From positions 1 to 35,817 of the forward strand of contig DATIDQ010000206.1 in assembly GCA_035456205.1 (NCBI GenBank): a stretch of 35,817 nt of DNA, given 5' to 3'. The notes under the pieces are model-generated. The model ran no database searches. It worked only from the letters and a program-made list of their open reading frames with translations, and was not told where the DNA came from. The DNA comes from UBA7239 sp035456205 (GTDB lineage: Bacteria; Pseudomonadota; Gammaproteobacteria; Pseudomonadales; UBA7239). Position numbers and translations under genes: made by a program. Shown piece after piece: positions 9,001 through 17,281 of this stretch. Position 1 is the first letter of the stretch; the number at the start of each line of letters is the position of its first letter.

Positions 9001-10642
9001 CACACCAGAAACGATTCATCCCCTGCTGTCACTGCGCAACATCAGTGTAAACATCAATACTGATGACGGCGATCGCGCTGTATTACAGCATCTGTCCTTT
9101 GATGTGCACAGAAGTGAAACACTGGCACTGGTGGGCGAATCCGGTTCTGGCAAAAGTATCTGCGCACAATCCATCATGGGGCTACTACCAAAACCGGCAG
9201 CACGCATCACTAGCGGGCATATTTATTTTGATAATCAGCGCATTGATAATGATCTGGACGCGCTACAAAAAATTCGCGGCAAACGTATCGCAATGATTTT
9301 TCAGGAGCCGATGGCTGCACTGAATCCGGTACAAACTGTTGGCACACAACTAGGCGAAGTGTTCCGCCTGCATTTCCCGCAACTGGATAACGCTGAAATA
9401 CGCCAGCGCAGCGTTGCATTGCTACAAAAAGTGGGCGTGAGTGATACAGAGCAACGACTGCTGGCCTATCCGCACCAGTTGTCGGGCGGCCTTTGCCAGC
9501 GTGTGATGATTGCCATGGCACTGGCTGGAGAGCCGGAGATTCTTATTGCGGATGAACCGAGCACAGCATTGGATGTCAGCACACAAAAACAGCTGCTACT
9601 GCTACTGCAAGATCTGCAAAAAACTTTCCAGATGGCAGTCATTTTTATCACCCATGATTTGTCGCTGGTTGCGCAATGGTGCCAACGGGTAGCCGTATTG
9701 CAAAACGGACATCTCTGTGAAATTGCCAGCACTGCAACCCTGTTTTCACAACCGCAACATCCGTACACACGCGAACTACTGGCCGCCATTCGGGAAGAAC
9801 AGCCACGCAATACACAGACAGAAAATTTTCCGACATTACTGACGGCAAAAAATATCTGCAAAACTTTTGCAGCGCCCAAAAAATTTCTGCAGAAAAAGCA
9901 GACACCCAAGCCGGTACTGCGCAATGTCAGCTTTACCATCCATCAAGGTGAAATTCTGGCCTTGGTGGGTGAATCCGGCTGCGGCAAGAGCACTCTTGGA
10001 CGCGCCCTGTTATTTCTCGATCCACCTGACAGCGGCGAGATCACATACCAGAACCAGACACTGCACAGCCGTGATAAACAAGCGCTGCGTCAGTTACGCC
10101 GTGACTTGCAGGTGATATTCCAGGACACCAACGAATCCCTGAACCCACGCCATACCATTGGGCGTATTCTTGCCGAGCCATTGGAAATTCATAACATAGG
10201 CACTACCGCTGAACGAGATGCCCGTGTGCTGCAGCTATTACAAAAAGTAGAGCTGCCTGCAGACAGCATCAACCGTTTTCCGCATGAATTTTCCGGTGGC
10301 CAACGACAACGTATCGGCATTGCTCGCGCCATTTCCCTGAATCCGAAATTGATTGTCTGCGACGAAGCCGTGTCAGCACTGGATGTTTCGACACAAGCAC
10401 AAATTATTGCATTGCTACTAAAATTGAAGGATGAAATGGGGTTGTCACTGCTATTTATTACCCACGATCTCAGTGTAGTGCGCAAGATCGCCGATCGCGT
10501 GCTGGTGATGCATGCAGGAAACATTGTCGAGAGCGGCAGTAGCGCCCAAATTTTTACTGCTCCACAACATGAAACAACGAAACAATTGCTGGCAGCCACG
10601 CCAGCAATTCCGCAACTTGTCCAGCCAGTATCGATCAACTAA
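8993..10642 (+). CDS. yejF: Microcin C/peptide ABC transporter ATP-binding protein YejF (two NBDs)
   Basis: A 549-residue fusion of two oligopeptide-type ATPases (OppD-like and OppF-like). NBD1 has Walker A GESGSGKS (48-55), signature LSGGLCQR and Walker B ILIADEPSTALD. NBD2 has Walker A GESGCGKST (326-334), signature FSGGQRQR and Walker B LIVCDEAVSALD. An open frame extends upstream to 8852, but homology begins at MSDTPETIH (ATG 8993), which overlaps the yejA end by 8 bp. NBD1 has cysteine where this family usually has arginine in LSGGxRQR. It ends TAATG, coupled to the hydrolase gene. Confidence 0.94.
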   Translation: MSDTPETIHPLLSLRNISVNINTDDGDRAVLQHLSFDVHRSETLALVGESGSGKSICAQSIMGLLPKPAARITSGHIYFDNQRIDNDLDALQKIRGKRIAMIFQEPMAALNPVQTVGTQLGEVFRLHFPQLDNAEIRQRSVALLQKVGVSDTEQRLLAYPHQLSGGLCQRVMIAMALAGEPEILIADEPSTALDVSTQKQLLLLLQDLQKTFQMAVIFITHDLSLVAQWCQRVAVLQNGHLCEIASTATLFSQPQHPYTRELLAAIREEQPRNTQTENFPTLLTAKNICKTFAAPKKFLQKKQTPKPVLRNVSFTIHQGEILALVGESGCGKSTLGRALLFLDPPDSGEITYQNQTLHSRDKQALRQLRRDLQVIFQDTNESLNPRHTIGRILAEPLEIHNIGTTAERDARVLQLLQKVELPADSINRFPHEFSGGQRQRIGIARAISLNPKLIVCDEAVSALDVSTQAQIIALLLKLKDEMGLSLLFITHDLSVVRKIADRVLVMHAGNIVESGSSAQIFTAPQHETTKQLLAATPAIPQLVQPVSIN

Positions 10643-11697
10643 TGAATGCCATCATGCAAAGCCACCATATCCGCACCAGTCGCCTGAACATGCATTATCT
10701 GGAAGCAGGCAGTGGTGAACCATTACTCCTGATTCATGGCTGGCCGCAGACTTCCCATTGCTGGTACAAAGTCATGCCGGAGCTGGCAAAACATTTTCGT
10801 GTCATTGCACCGGATTTGCGCGGCTTTGGTCTATCAGAATTACAGGGGCAATCAGAACTACATGGACAACCCAGAAAATCCGGCCTGCCACTATCTCGTG
10901 ATAAATTATCTGCTGATATAGTGTCACTGCTCAATGCATTGGATATCAAAAAAGCACACATCGTGGGTCACGATTGGGGCGGCATGGTCGCGTTCAAACT
11001 CGCACTGGATTTTCCAGATCGTGTAAAAAAATTGTGTCTAATTGATTGCTCCACCACGCACTGGCCGCATTGGGCCGTGCATGGGCTGTGGGCAAAAATA
11101 CCTGACCTGGCAGAAGATTTTTTTGCGCAAGGCTACAAAGCTTTTATTCGCTGGTGCTTTACAGGTGTTGCAGCCACTTATCCTTCTACAGTGGTATCGC
11201 CCTTTCCAACTCAGGCTATGCCCGGGCTGGACTGGTGTGATGCTGACTCCTTGCAGCATTACATCACCAATCTTGCCCAGCCTGACACACGGGCTGCCTC
11301 TGTGTCACTTTACCGCGATGCCCTGCCCTTTTACCGGCAGGATGACACCGGGCAGTGGCGGGCGATGACGAGCGACAAGTGTCAGGCTATCTGGCAGTAT
11401 GAAGGCGGCCCGTTCAAACATCCGGATTACCGTAGCGCAATATGTTTTGCGCCAGAAGATCTGGGCAAGCATATCGCCAACCCTACCTTGTACGTTTATA
11501 CCCCCATGTTATTACCAAAGGGTTTCAACAACGGCGAGCCTGTTTCTGATTACCATCCGGCAGGCGATCCTTATGCCGATAGTATCAGCGCACCGTTTTC
11601 TGATTTGCGCTGTATTGGTATCAAGAGCGGCCATTTCATTCCGGAAGAACGCCCTGTTGAGCTATGTGCTGCCCTATTAACCTTCCTTGGCAGCTAA
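10642..11697 (+). CDS. Alpha/beta hydrolase, epoxide hydrolase / haloacid dehalogenase-like
   Basis: A 351-residue alpha/beta hydrolase of the soluble epoxide hydrolase/fluoroacetate dehalogenase group. The oxyanion-hole motif HGWP is at 32-35, the nucleophile elbow GHDWGG gives the Asp nucleophile D111, and the catalytic histidine is in SGHFIPEE (H331). An Asp nucleophile argues for epoxide or C-halogen hydrolysis via an alkyl-enzyme ester, rather than a serine esterase. It lacks a signal peptide, so it is cytosolic. The start overlaps the yejF stop (TAATG), so it is likely cotranscribed with the transporter; whether it acts on the imported compound is unknown. A small tandem duplication lies after the first third (10834-10869). 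Confidence 0.88.
   Translation: MNAIMQSHHIRTSRLNMHYLEAGSGEPLLLIHGWPQTSHCWYKVMPELAKHFRVIAPDLRGFGLSELQGQSELHGQPRKSGLPLSRDKLSADIVSLLNALDIKKAHIVGHDWGGMVAFKLALDFPDRVKKLCLIDCSTTHWPHWAVHGLWAKIPDLAEDFFAQGYKAFIRWCFTGVAATYPSTVVSPFPTQAMPGLDWCDADSLQHYITNLAQPDTRAASVSLYRDALPFYRQDDTGQWRAMTSDKCQAIWQYEGGPFKHPDYRSAICFAPEDLGKHIANPTLYVYTPMLLPKGFNNGEPVSDYHPAGDPYADSISAPFSDLRCIGIKSGHFIPEERPVELCAALLTFLGS
10834..10869 (+). repeat. Imperfect 18-bp tandem duplication inside the hydrolase gene
   Basis: The units are TCAGAATTACAGGGGCAA (10834-10851) and TCAGAACTACATGGACAA (10852-10869), matching at 15 of 18 positions. They encode SELQGQ and SELHGQ in frame, lengthening the loop after the RGFGLS segment of the alpha/beta fold. 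Confidence 0.8.
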
Positions 11698-11768
11698 CGA
11701 GTAATTACGCAGATACAGCTACAATCAATCCGTGGATAATACTGTCCATACAACGATGTAAAGATTTC

Positions 11769-12332
11769 ATGGCACGTAAACTCTTCAAGCGTTTCACGAT
11801 TGATCGCCAGAAACTGCTGGCCAGCGGCAATTTGGCGGCGTTGGGCAACCGTATCCACGATCCTAATCTCTGGCACTTGAACCGCCACAGCGTGTCACGT
11901 GCTTTTCTGGCCGGATTATTTGCAGGTTTCGCATTCCTGATGTTTCCCGGACAAATGCTGGTAGCTGCCGTCATTGCGATCTGGATACGCGCCAACCTAC
12001 CGATTGCTGTTGGACTGGTCTGGATCACCAATCCATTTACCTCTCCGCCGATTATTTATTTTGCTTTGAAAATTGGCACCATATTTATGCCTATGGAATC
12101 GCATTTTGATCCCGCCATCCTGCTCAATTTTGAATGGACACATGAAAGCCTGAGCGAAAAAGCTACGGGATTCATGAACCTTATCCATGAAGCATGGAGG
12201 CCTTTGTTATTAGGAACATTTGTTATTGGTACTTTTCTCGGCTTCACCGGTTATTTTGTGGTGCAACTTTTCTGGCGCTGGCATGTGGTGCGCGACTGGA
12301 ATGCACGTCAACTAAAACGTATCCAGCGATAA
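11769..12332 (+). CDS. DUF2062 domain-containing membrane protein (first tandem copy)
   Basis: A 187-residue protein. The start is set at ATG 11769 (MARKLFKRF), where similarity to the following gene begins; the frame is open further upstream but that part is unlike the family. It has a basic N-terminus and the DUF2062 core RIHDPNLWHLNRHSVSRAF. Hydrophobic segments are at roughly 44-80 (FAGFAFLMFPGQMLVAAVIAIW), around the 'NPFTSPP' turn, and near the C-terminus, which ends in FWRWHVVRDWNARQ. The function of DUF2062 is unknown; it is a small inner-membrane family. It lies 71 bp after the hydrolase gene and 1 bp before its paralogue. Confidence 0.88.
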   Translation: MARKLFKRFTIDRQKLLASGNLAALGNRIHDPNLWHLNRHSVSRAFLAGLFAGFAFLMFPGQMLVAAVIAIWIRANLPIAVGLVWITNPFTSPPIIYFALKIGTIFMPMESHFDPAILLNFEWTHESLSEKATGFMNLIHEAWRPLLLGTFVIGTFLGFTGYFVVQLFWRWHVVRDWNARQLKRIQR

Positions 12333-12333
12333 C

Positions 12334-12912
12334 ATGCCAAAAAAAATATTCAAGCGCCTGATTGGCAAATCAAGCTCGTTAAGAAACAGCAACATTCTCG
12401 AGCCACTGGGCAATCGAATCCACGACCCCAACCTCTGGCATCTGAATCGCCACAGTGTGTCACGCGCTTTTTTTGTCGCGATGTTCACTAGCGTCACATT
12501 GATGCTGTTTCCCTGCCACATGATTACAGCAGCATTTTTTGCCGTGTGGTTGCGCGCCAACCTGCCCATTTCACTGAGCCTGGTCTGGTTGGTTAACCCC
12601 TTTACCATTCCACCACTAGCATATGCTGCATTGAAAATCGGTTTATGGGTGATGCCCAGCACACACACCCAAAGCGTGAAAAAAATCATGCATTTTGATT
12701 GGGAAGGATCTGGTGCTATTGCAGACAAGGCAGCAACTTTCTGGCATTTGTTTGAACGCGTATGGGAGCCGTTCATGCTCGGCTCATTCACACTCGGTCT
12801 GCTCATTGGAGCAGGCTGTTATTTTATTATCCAGTTATTCTGGCGCTGGCATGTTATACACAGCTGGAATGCACGAAAGAAAAAACGCCACCAGAAAAAA
12901 TCCGGGTTCTGA
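12334..12912 (+). CDS. DUF2062 domain-containing membrane protein (second tandem copy)
   Basis: A 192-residue paralogue of the preceding gene. Shared blocks include RIHDPNLWHLNRHSVSRAF, the AxxWxRANLPI(S/A) segment, LVWxxNPFT and the C-terminal QLFWRWHV. The same membrane layout and a strongly basic tail (RKKKRHQKK) suggest the cytoplasmic end. The two genes are one base apart, so they are cotranscribed and may form a heteromer, but the role is unknown. The last codons overlap a hairpin that terminates the opposing operon. Confidence 0.88.
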   Translation: MPKKIFKRLIGKSSSLRNSNILEPLGNRIHDPNLWHLNRHSVSRAFFVAMFTSVTLMLFPCHMITAAFFAVWLRANLPISLSLVWLVNPFTIPPLAYAALKIGLWVMPSTHTQSVKKIMHFDWEGSGAIADKAATFWHLFERVWEPFMLGSFTLGLLIGAGCYFIIQLFWRWHVIHSWNARKKKRHQKKSGF

Positions 12913-12926
12913 TAGCAGAAACCCGG
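12894..12926 (-). terminator. Intrinsic terminator of the minus-strand LLM operon
   Basis: The stem CCGGGTTCTG (12902-12911) pairs with CAGAAACCCGG (12916-12926) with one bulged A and a 4-nt loop. On the minus strand it is followed at once by ATTTTTT (12895-12901). It lies 17 bp beyond the stop of the SnoaL-like gene and overlaps the 3' end of the + strand DUF2062 gene. Confidence 0.8.
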
Positions 12927-12943
12927 TATTCACAGCTGCCTGC

Positions 12944-13777
12944 TCAGACCATCACCGAATCTTTGGGCATGATGCCGCGCCCCCACGCTGTTTTTTCGTT
13001 ATGCAATAACGATGTATCGTTGCCTCCTGTTGCAGGCAACCACATTTCAGCAATCCGCAAGTTATCCAGCCTGAAAGCCTGCACGAAATCCCACTGCCGT
13101 TCTGCGTCCACTTTCCAACTGACAACAGCCACGACCATATCACCCTCCTCGATCATGAAAAGTTTCATATCAGTGATAGTTTTTCCGACGAAATTCTCAC
13201 GCAATTCCTGCTGGTATTGCGCAACAGAGACTGTGCGATCGGCACAGGTATGGTCATGGATGCGCACACTGTCTGTGAGCAACCCGTGCATTTTTTCCAC
13301 CTCACCGTTAACCCATACATCGGCAAACCATGCACGCATCACGGCCTTCCTGTCTGTCAGCGGCAGTGCTGGCGGCACTTCCCTGCCCGTCCACACATTG
13401 TGCGGTTGCGGGTAGCCAAACGGATCTGTGCCGCCCATACCCGGCAACCAGGTTTCCACCATGGCGGCATTTTCCAGCCGGAACAGCTGCACCCAGTCCC
13501 ACTGGCGGCCGCTGTTCAGAACATAACGACCGAGCGATGCGACGTAATCAGCTTCCGCGACAAGATAATATTCAAACTCCTTGACCGATTCGCCACTCAG
13601 ACCAAGACCCACCAGATCGCGGTACTGTTCTGATGTCATCAGATTATTGGCACCGGTAATGTCGTGGCGCAAATAATGTGCGGCAGCGATATCAGGGATG
13701 AGTGCATTGTTACATTTCCCCCACATCTCGTTGTACCAACGCTGTAACGTAGCGCGATTTTTCTCGACTTTGCTCAT
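12944..13777 (-). CDS. Double SnoaL-like (NTF2-fold) domain protein
   Basis: A 277-residue protein made of two related NTF2-fold units. The C-terminal half of each carries the same pattern: RQWDWVQLFRLEN...WLPGMGG near 100-130 and RQWDFVQAFRLDN...WLPATGG near 235-265. SnoaL-like proteins act as polyketide cyclases, isomerases or small-ligand binders, so a catalytic role on a small organic substrate is plausible but not shown. The ATG at 13777 is chosen because GGGGAA lies 5-6 bases before it; an in-frame ATG nine codons upstream lacks such a site. It is the last gene of the LLM-phosphotransferase-sulfotransferase operon, 33 bp after the sulfotransferase gene. Confidence 0.82.
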   Translation of the reverse strand: MSKVEKNRATLQRWYNEMWGKCNNALIPDIAAAHYLRHDITGANNLMTSEQYRDLVGLGLSGESVKEFEYYLVAEADYVASLGRYVLNSGRQWDWVQLFRLENAAMVETWLPGMGGTDPFGYPQPHNVWTGREVPPALPLTDRKAVMRAWFADVWVNGEVEKMHGLLTDSVRIHDHTCADRTVSVAQYQQELRENFVGKTITDMKLFMIEEGDMVVAVVSWKVDAERQWDFVQAFRLDNLRIAEMWLPATGGNDTSLLHNEKTAWGRGIMPKDSVMV

Positions 13778-13810
13778 AATTCTTCCCCTGTTTGTAAAAT
13801 CCACCCGCTG

Positions 13811-15058
13811 CTAACGCTGGCTTTTTTGTATACCAAAATACTCTCTGTACTCACGAAACGTTTTATCAAGCTCTTGTTCATCAAGGCCGAACATCGCCGC
13901 AGTGTAATCATGTCGACCATGCTTTTCCCTGCCGTTTTGCAACATAAAAGCATCCATGCGCATCTCGAGTGCATCTTTCCATGGCATGCCGAAGTGCCGG
14001 TATATTTTTTCTACGCAAGCGACGGGATTATCCAGCAGCTCTTCAAAATACACATCAATAAACCGGGCTGGATTGTCTGCCATTTTCTTGCGCGTCTGTA
14101 TGCCGGCAGCCAGATGGCGCGCCCAGTTTTCTGTCTGGAGTTTACCCACACGCTGCGGCGTTTCCACATCACAACCTAAAGCGTGAATAGCATAGTAAAG
14201 ACTGGATACTGACACCATCACCCGCGCCGGATCTCGATGCGTCTGGATGATGCAGGCATCCGGATACACTGCGAGCAACGGCTCCATAGCGCTGAGATAC
14301 GGTGGTGTTTTCAACACCCAGTGCTGTTTGGGATTCACATACTGGAACCATTGCAGGCATTGCTTATGAAACTGCAAGGTCGGCACCAGATCCTGCTTCC
14401 AGTACCACGCCTGATACGAAGGCACATGGAAGTTCAGTTCGAACTGTACACTGACAAAATTAAAAGCCATCAATGCCAGACATTCCTGCGGCAACATCGC
14501 ACCCAAGGGATGTATCGCCGCAAAGCCCGGCACAAACTTCAGCATCATCGCGAGCTGCTGTTCAACGTTTTCGCTGCGGTTGTCCCTGCCTTTTACTGGC
14601 GGGCAAGGTTGCAATGCTTCCCATGTATATAAAAAACGTGCGGCAGGATCTTCACACAGCAGACTTTGCAAAATAGTAGTGCCGGTGCGTGGCAATCCGG
14701 CGATGACCAAGGGCTTGCGGATTTCCTGTTGCAAAATATCAGGATGTTTTTTGATCTGATCAATAATTTGCAGCCGACCACTCAACAATTTAAAAATCAT
14801 GTCGTAGGCGATCACCTGTCCCATCGGATTCAGATTTGCCTCGGTATTCAGTGAATGTAGCAATACCTGTAAACCCTCACGAAAACTGTCATCGCCAAAG
14901 TCGGATAAACCGGTTTTGTATTTAGCTGCGTCGATCAGTTTTTTTTCGTCCAGCTTCACCAACTCAAAACCTAATGCCTGGCAAGTTTTACCTATGCCTT
15001 TTATCGCCCTGACCAGAAAAGGGCGTGGAATATCGGTGGCGATGCGGGATGTGGCCAT
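13811..15058 (-). CDS. Sulfotransferase family protein
   Basis: A 415-residue cytosolic-type sulfotransferase. From the start used here, the 5'-phosphosulfate loop GLPRTGTT is at 121-128 and the 3'-phosphate motif THRDPARVMVS lies about 150 residues later. The family moves sulfate from PAPS to hydroxyl or amine acceptors; close bacterial groups are mostly uncharacterised. The ATG at 15058 is preferred because GAGGG precedes it at good spacing. A GTG at 15070 would instead give a 4-bp GTGA overlap with the upstream gene and four more residues. No signal peptide is seen. Confidence 0.88.
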   Translation of the reverse strand: MATSRIATDIPRPFLVRAIKGIGKTCQALGFELVKLDEKKLIDAAKYKTGLSDFGDDSFREGLQVLLHSLNTEANLNPMGQVIAYDMIFKLLSGRLQIIDQIKKHPDILQQEIRKPLVIAGLPRTGTTILQSLLCEDPAARFLYTWEALQPCPPVKGRDNRSENVEQQLAMMLKFVPGFAAIHPLGAMLPQECLALMAFNFVSVQFELNFHVPSYQAWYWKQDLVPTLQFHKQCLQWFQYVNPKQHWVLKTPPYLSAMEPLLAVYPDACIIQTHRDPARVMVSVSSLYYAIHALGCDVETPQRVGKLQTENWARHLAAGIQTRKKMADNPARFIDVYFEELLDNPVACVEKIYRHFGMPWKDALEMRMDAFMLQNGREKHGRHDYTAAMFGLDEQELDKTFREYREYFGIQKSQR

Positions 15059-15066
15059 GCTAACCC

Positions 15067-16140
15067 TCACGACTCTTGCAAGACTTTCATCATATACTGG
15101 CTGGCAAAACTTTCTGCCACCATACTGTTATCGCCTTTTGCCAGTGACATACGCGCCAGAATCAGTGAAATGCGTAAGCCGGCAAACACAAGATAGTAAT
15201 GCAATGCATCAGCGGGCACGCCGGTTTTTCCAGACCAATACTGTATTGTTTCATTCCGTGATGGAAAACCTTCAAGACGCGGACAACCAAGCCCGAGACT
15301 GAACAACTCATCCATAAAAATCCACCAGGCAATATCCTGTACAGGATTGCCGACAACCAGCATCTCCCAATCCAGTAACGCAGCCACGCCAGATTTGTCT
15401 TCACGAAAAATCACATTCGCCATGCGCGAATCACCCCAACAAAACGCCTGCGGTTCATTGGCAGGCTGATAACACTTCAACCACTCCAACGCAGTTTCAC
15501 AGTGCAGGTTGTGTGCGCCTTCCAGGCCCCAGTGCATGTAAGACTCCCAGTACTGCAACTGCTCGCCGAGTCCGCGTGGAAAATCCTGTTGCTCGACAAA
15601 ACTTTGCAACGGTTCTTCATGCAGGGACAAGCAATGCAGTTTCGCCATCATCTCCACACCACTCCACCACAGACGCTCACGCTCTTCCGGCGTGCTGGTC
15701 ACGATCCAGCCATCGATGTGGTATGGCGGAATATCCGGTGGAATCAGGCCATCTGTTTTTTTCATGATGTAAAACGGCATGCCCAACACTGTACCGGTGG
15801 GTTCCTGCGCCACCAGACCCGGTACAGCAATGCCAGGTACAGTAGTCAACATCGCCATCGCTGCAAATTGCAGCGGCAGATCGTAAGCAGGAAATGCCAG
15901 TTTATCGCCTTGCGCCTGCAATCTTGCGACCATCGGTTGCGATTCCATTTCACTATTATTTTCACGCTGTGCATCAAACAACACTGTGATATTGGACATA
16001 CCGGTTCCTTCCGGGATGGTGAAACTGTTAATCGATATCGGCTTGCCGATAAAAACTGTTTCATTCAACCACTCCTGCAACCGTTCACGCACGGCTTCTG
16101 GATCAGCAAGGCTTGGTGTAGGGCGCAAATCTTCACTCAT
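15067..16140 (-). CDS. Phosphotransferase family protein (APH/ACAD10-like kinase fold)
   Basis: A 357-residue aminoglycoside-phosphotransferase-fold protein. The catalytic loop is CWGDSRMANVIF (D237, N242) and the metal-binding motif LLDWEM gives D257. This is the variant 'W-G-D-S-R-x-x-N' seen in the ACAD10/fadE-linked subgroup rather than in antibiotic kinases, so the substrate is more likely a metabolite such as a hydroxyacyl compound; that is inference. The ATG at 16140 is preceded by AGGAG. It lies 15 bp after the LLM gene in the same operon. Confidence 0.87.
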   Translation of the reverse strand: MSEDLRPTPSLADPEAVRERLQEWLNETVFIGKPISINSFTIPEGTGMSNITVLFDAQRENNSEMESQPMVARLQAQGDKLAFPAYDLPLQFAAMAMLTTVPGIAVPGLVAQEPTGTVLGMPFYIMKKTDGLIPPDIPPYHIDGWIVTSTPEERERLWWSGVEMMAKLHCLSLHEEPLQSFVEQQDFPRGLGEQLQYWESYMHWGLEGAHNLHCETALEWLKCYQPANEPQAFCWGDSRMANVIFREDKSGVAALLDWEMLVVGNPVQDIAWWIFMDELFSLGLGCPRLEGFPSRNETIQYWSGKTGVPADALHYYLVFAGLRISLILARMSLAKGDNSMVAESFASQYMMKVLQES

Positions 16141-16155
16141 ACTGTTTAGCTCCTG

Positions 16156-17256
16156 TTAACAAGGGCGATTACTGCGACCGACAAAAAGTGCATGGTCACG
16201 AATTTTCTGATAGGCATCGAGTACCGGTGCAAATTCTTGCGGTTTACTCGCGTGGATAATCACGCCGTCTGCACCAGCTGCAAACTGGTCATTGAAACGT
16301 TGCGCACATTGCTGCGCATTGCCAACAGCAGCTGGCAACCAGTGTTCAGGAATCAAAGTGCGAATGTGCTGTAATTGTTCCAGTGTGGCGACGCTATCGA
16401 TAGCACCCAACATAGTGCGCACGATGTCATCGCTGCGAAATTGTTCCAGAATTTTTGTATCCCAACCATTCAATTTGACCAGCAATTCACCATAGTTTGG
16501 TGCTTGTAAATATGTGGCCATACGCGCCACGATGTAACGCAAATATCTTTCTGTATCAGGTGCATCTTCATCCGCTTCATGCGCAACAGCCAGCACACTC
16601 CAGATTTTTATCGCTTGCGGATCGCGCCCCGCCTGTTCTGCAGCGTTGCGAATAATTTTTACCGAGCGCGCCAGCGCCTCATCACTGATAAATGTGTGCA
16701 GAATGACACCATCAAAAACACTGCCGGCAAATGCCAGGCTTTTTTCACCAAAACCGACAAACATCAACGGAATATCATCGTTAATCCAGTCTGCCATGTG
16801 CAGGTAGGGAAATTTTCCCAGCACGCCGTCATAACTCACACGTTCGCCGCGCCAGAGTTTTTTCATCACATCGACAAAATCACGCAAATGCGCATTGCTG
16901 ATTTTTTCCATGCCCATCAGGTCATAACGGATGCCGACGCCACGTGCCACACCCAGTGCAAAACGTCCGGCACTCAGGCGATGCAATGTCGTGCCCATAC
17001 TCGCGGTTAGCAGAGGATGCCGTGAATTGATATTGGTCGCACCCGTGCCAATAAACAGCTTGCTGGTCACAGCGGCAGCGGCACCCGCCAGCGCCGCTGC
17101 TTCCTTCACATCGAAGCGTTCGGAAATCCAGGCTGAGCCGATGCCCAGCGCCTCTGCATCCCGCACTTCGTCGAGTAAGTCTGCTGGAGTGCGAGTGTGG
17201 CCGGGCAAAGTATAGAAACCCAATTCGGGAAATCTTCTGTCCGTTGCTGCTTGCAT
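16156..17256 (-). CDS. LLM class flavin-dependent oxidoreductase (luciferase-like)
   Basis: A 366-residue protein of the bacterial luciferase-like monooxygenase/F420-reductase superfamily. Recognisable features are the N-terminal beta strand (ELGFYTLPGHT), AEALGIGSAWISER near 34-47, the GTGATNINSRHPL segment near 70-83, and RFALGVARGVG (97-107) of the flavin-binding barrel. Relatives in actinobacteria use F420; gammaproteobacteria usually lack F420, so FMN is the more likely cofactor here (inference). It is the first gene of a four-gene operon divergent from tetR. The ATG at 17256 is preceded by AGGGG at 7 bases. Confidence 0.88.
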   Translation of the reverse strand: MQAATDRRFPELGFYTLPGHTRTPADLLDEVRDAEALGIGSAWISERFDVKEAAALAGAAAAVTSKLFIGTGATNINSRHPLLTASMGTTLHRLSAGRFALGVARGVGIRYDLMGMEKISNAHLRDFVDVMKKLWRGERVSYDGVLGKFPYLHMADWINDDIPLMFVGFGEKSLAFAGSVFDGVILHTFISDEALARSVKIIRNAAEQAGRDPQAIKIWSVLAVAHEADEDAPDTERYLRYIVARMATYLQAPNYGELLVKLNGWDTKILEQFRSDDIVRTMLGAIDSVATLEQLQHIRTLIPEHWLPAAVGNAQQCAQRFNDQFAAGADGVIIHASKPQEFAPVLDAYQKIRDHALFVGRSNRPC

Positions 17257-17278
17257 CGCCCTGCCCCTTCTCTAGAAT
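17251..17278 (+). promoter_or_regulatory. Candidate promoter of the TetR gene
   Basis: A good -10 box TAGAAT (17273-17278) follows a weak -35 TTGCAT (17251-17256) at 16 bp. Predicted transcription starts near 17285, inside the first operator repeat, so the regulator would repress itself. Confidence 0.4.
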
Positions 17279-17281
17279 TAT

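Noticed and set aside
11664..11768. Upstream extension of the first DUF2062 gene
   Set aside because: It overlaps the hydrolase 3' end and has no counterpart in the tandem paralogue.
12762..13415. 217-codon + strand open frame across the DUF2062/SnoaL junction
   Set aside because: It overlaps two well-supported genes and a terminator, and its product is low-complexity without any known motif.
15067..16140. Aminoglycoside resistance gene
   Set aside because: The fold is shared, but the WGDSR variant motif and metabolic neighbours fit the ACAD10-like subgroup rather than antibiotic kinases.
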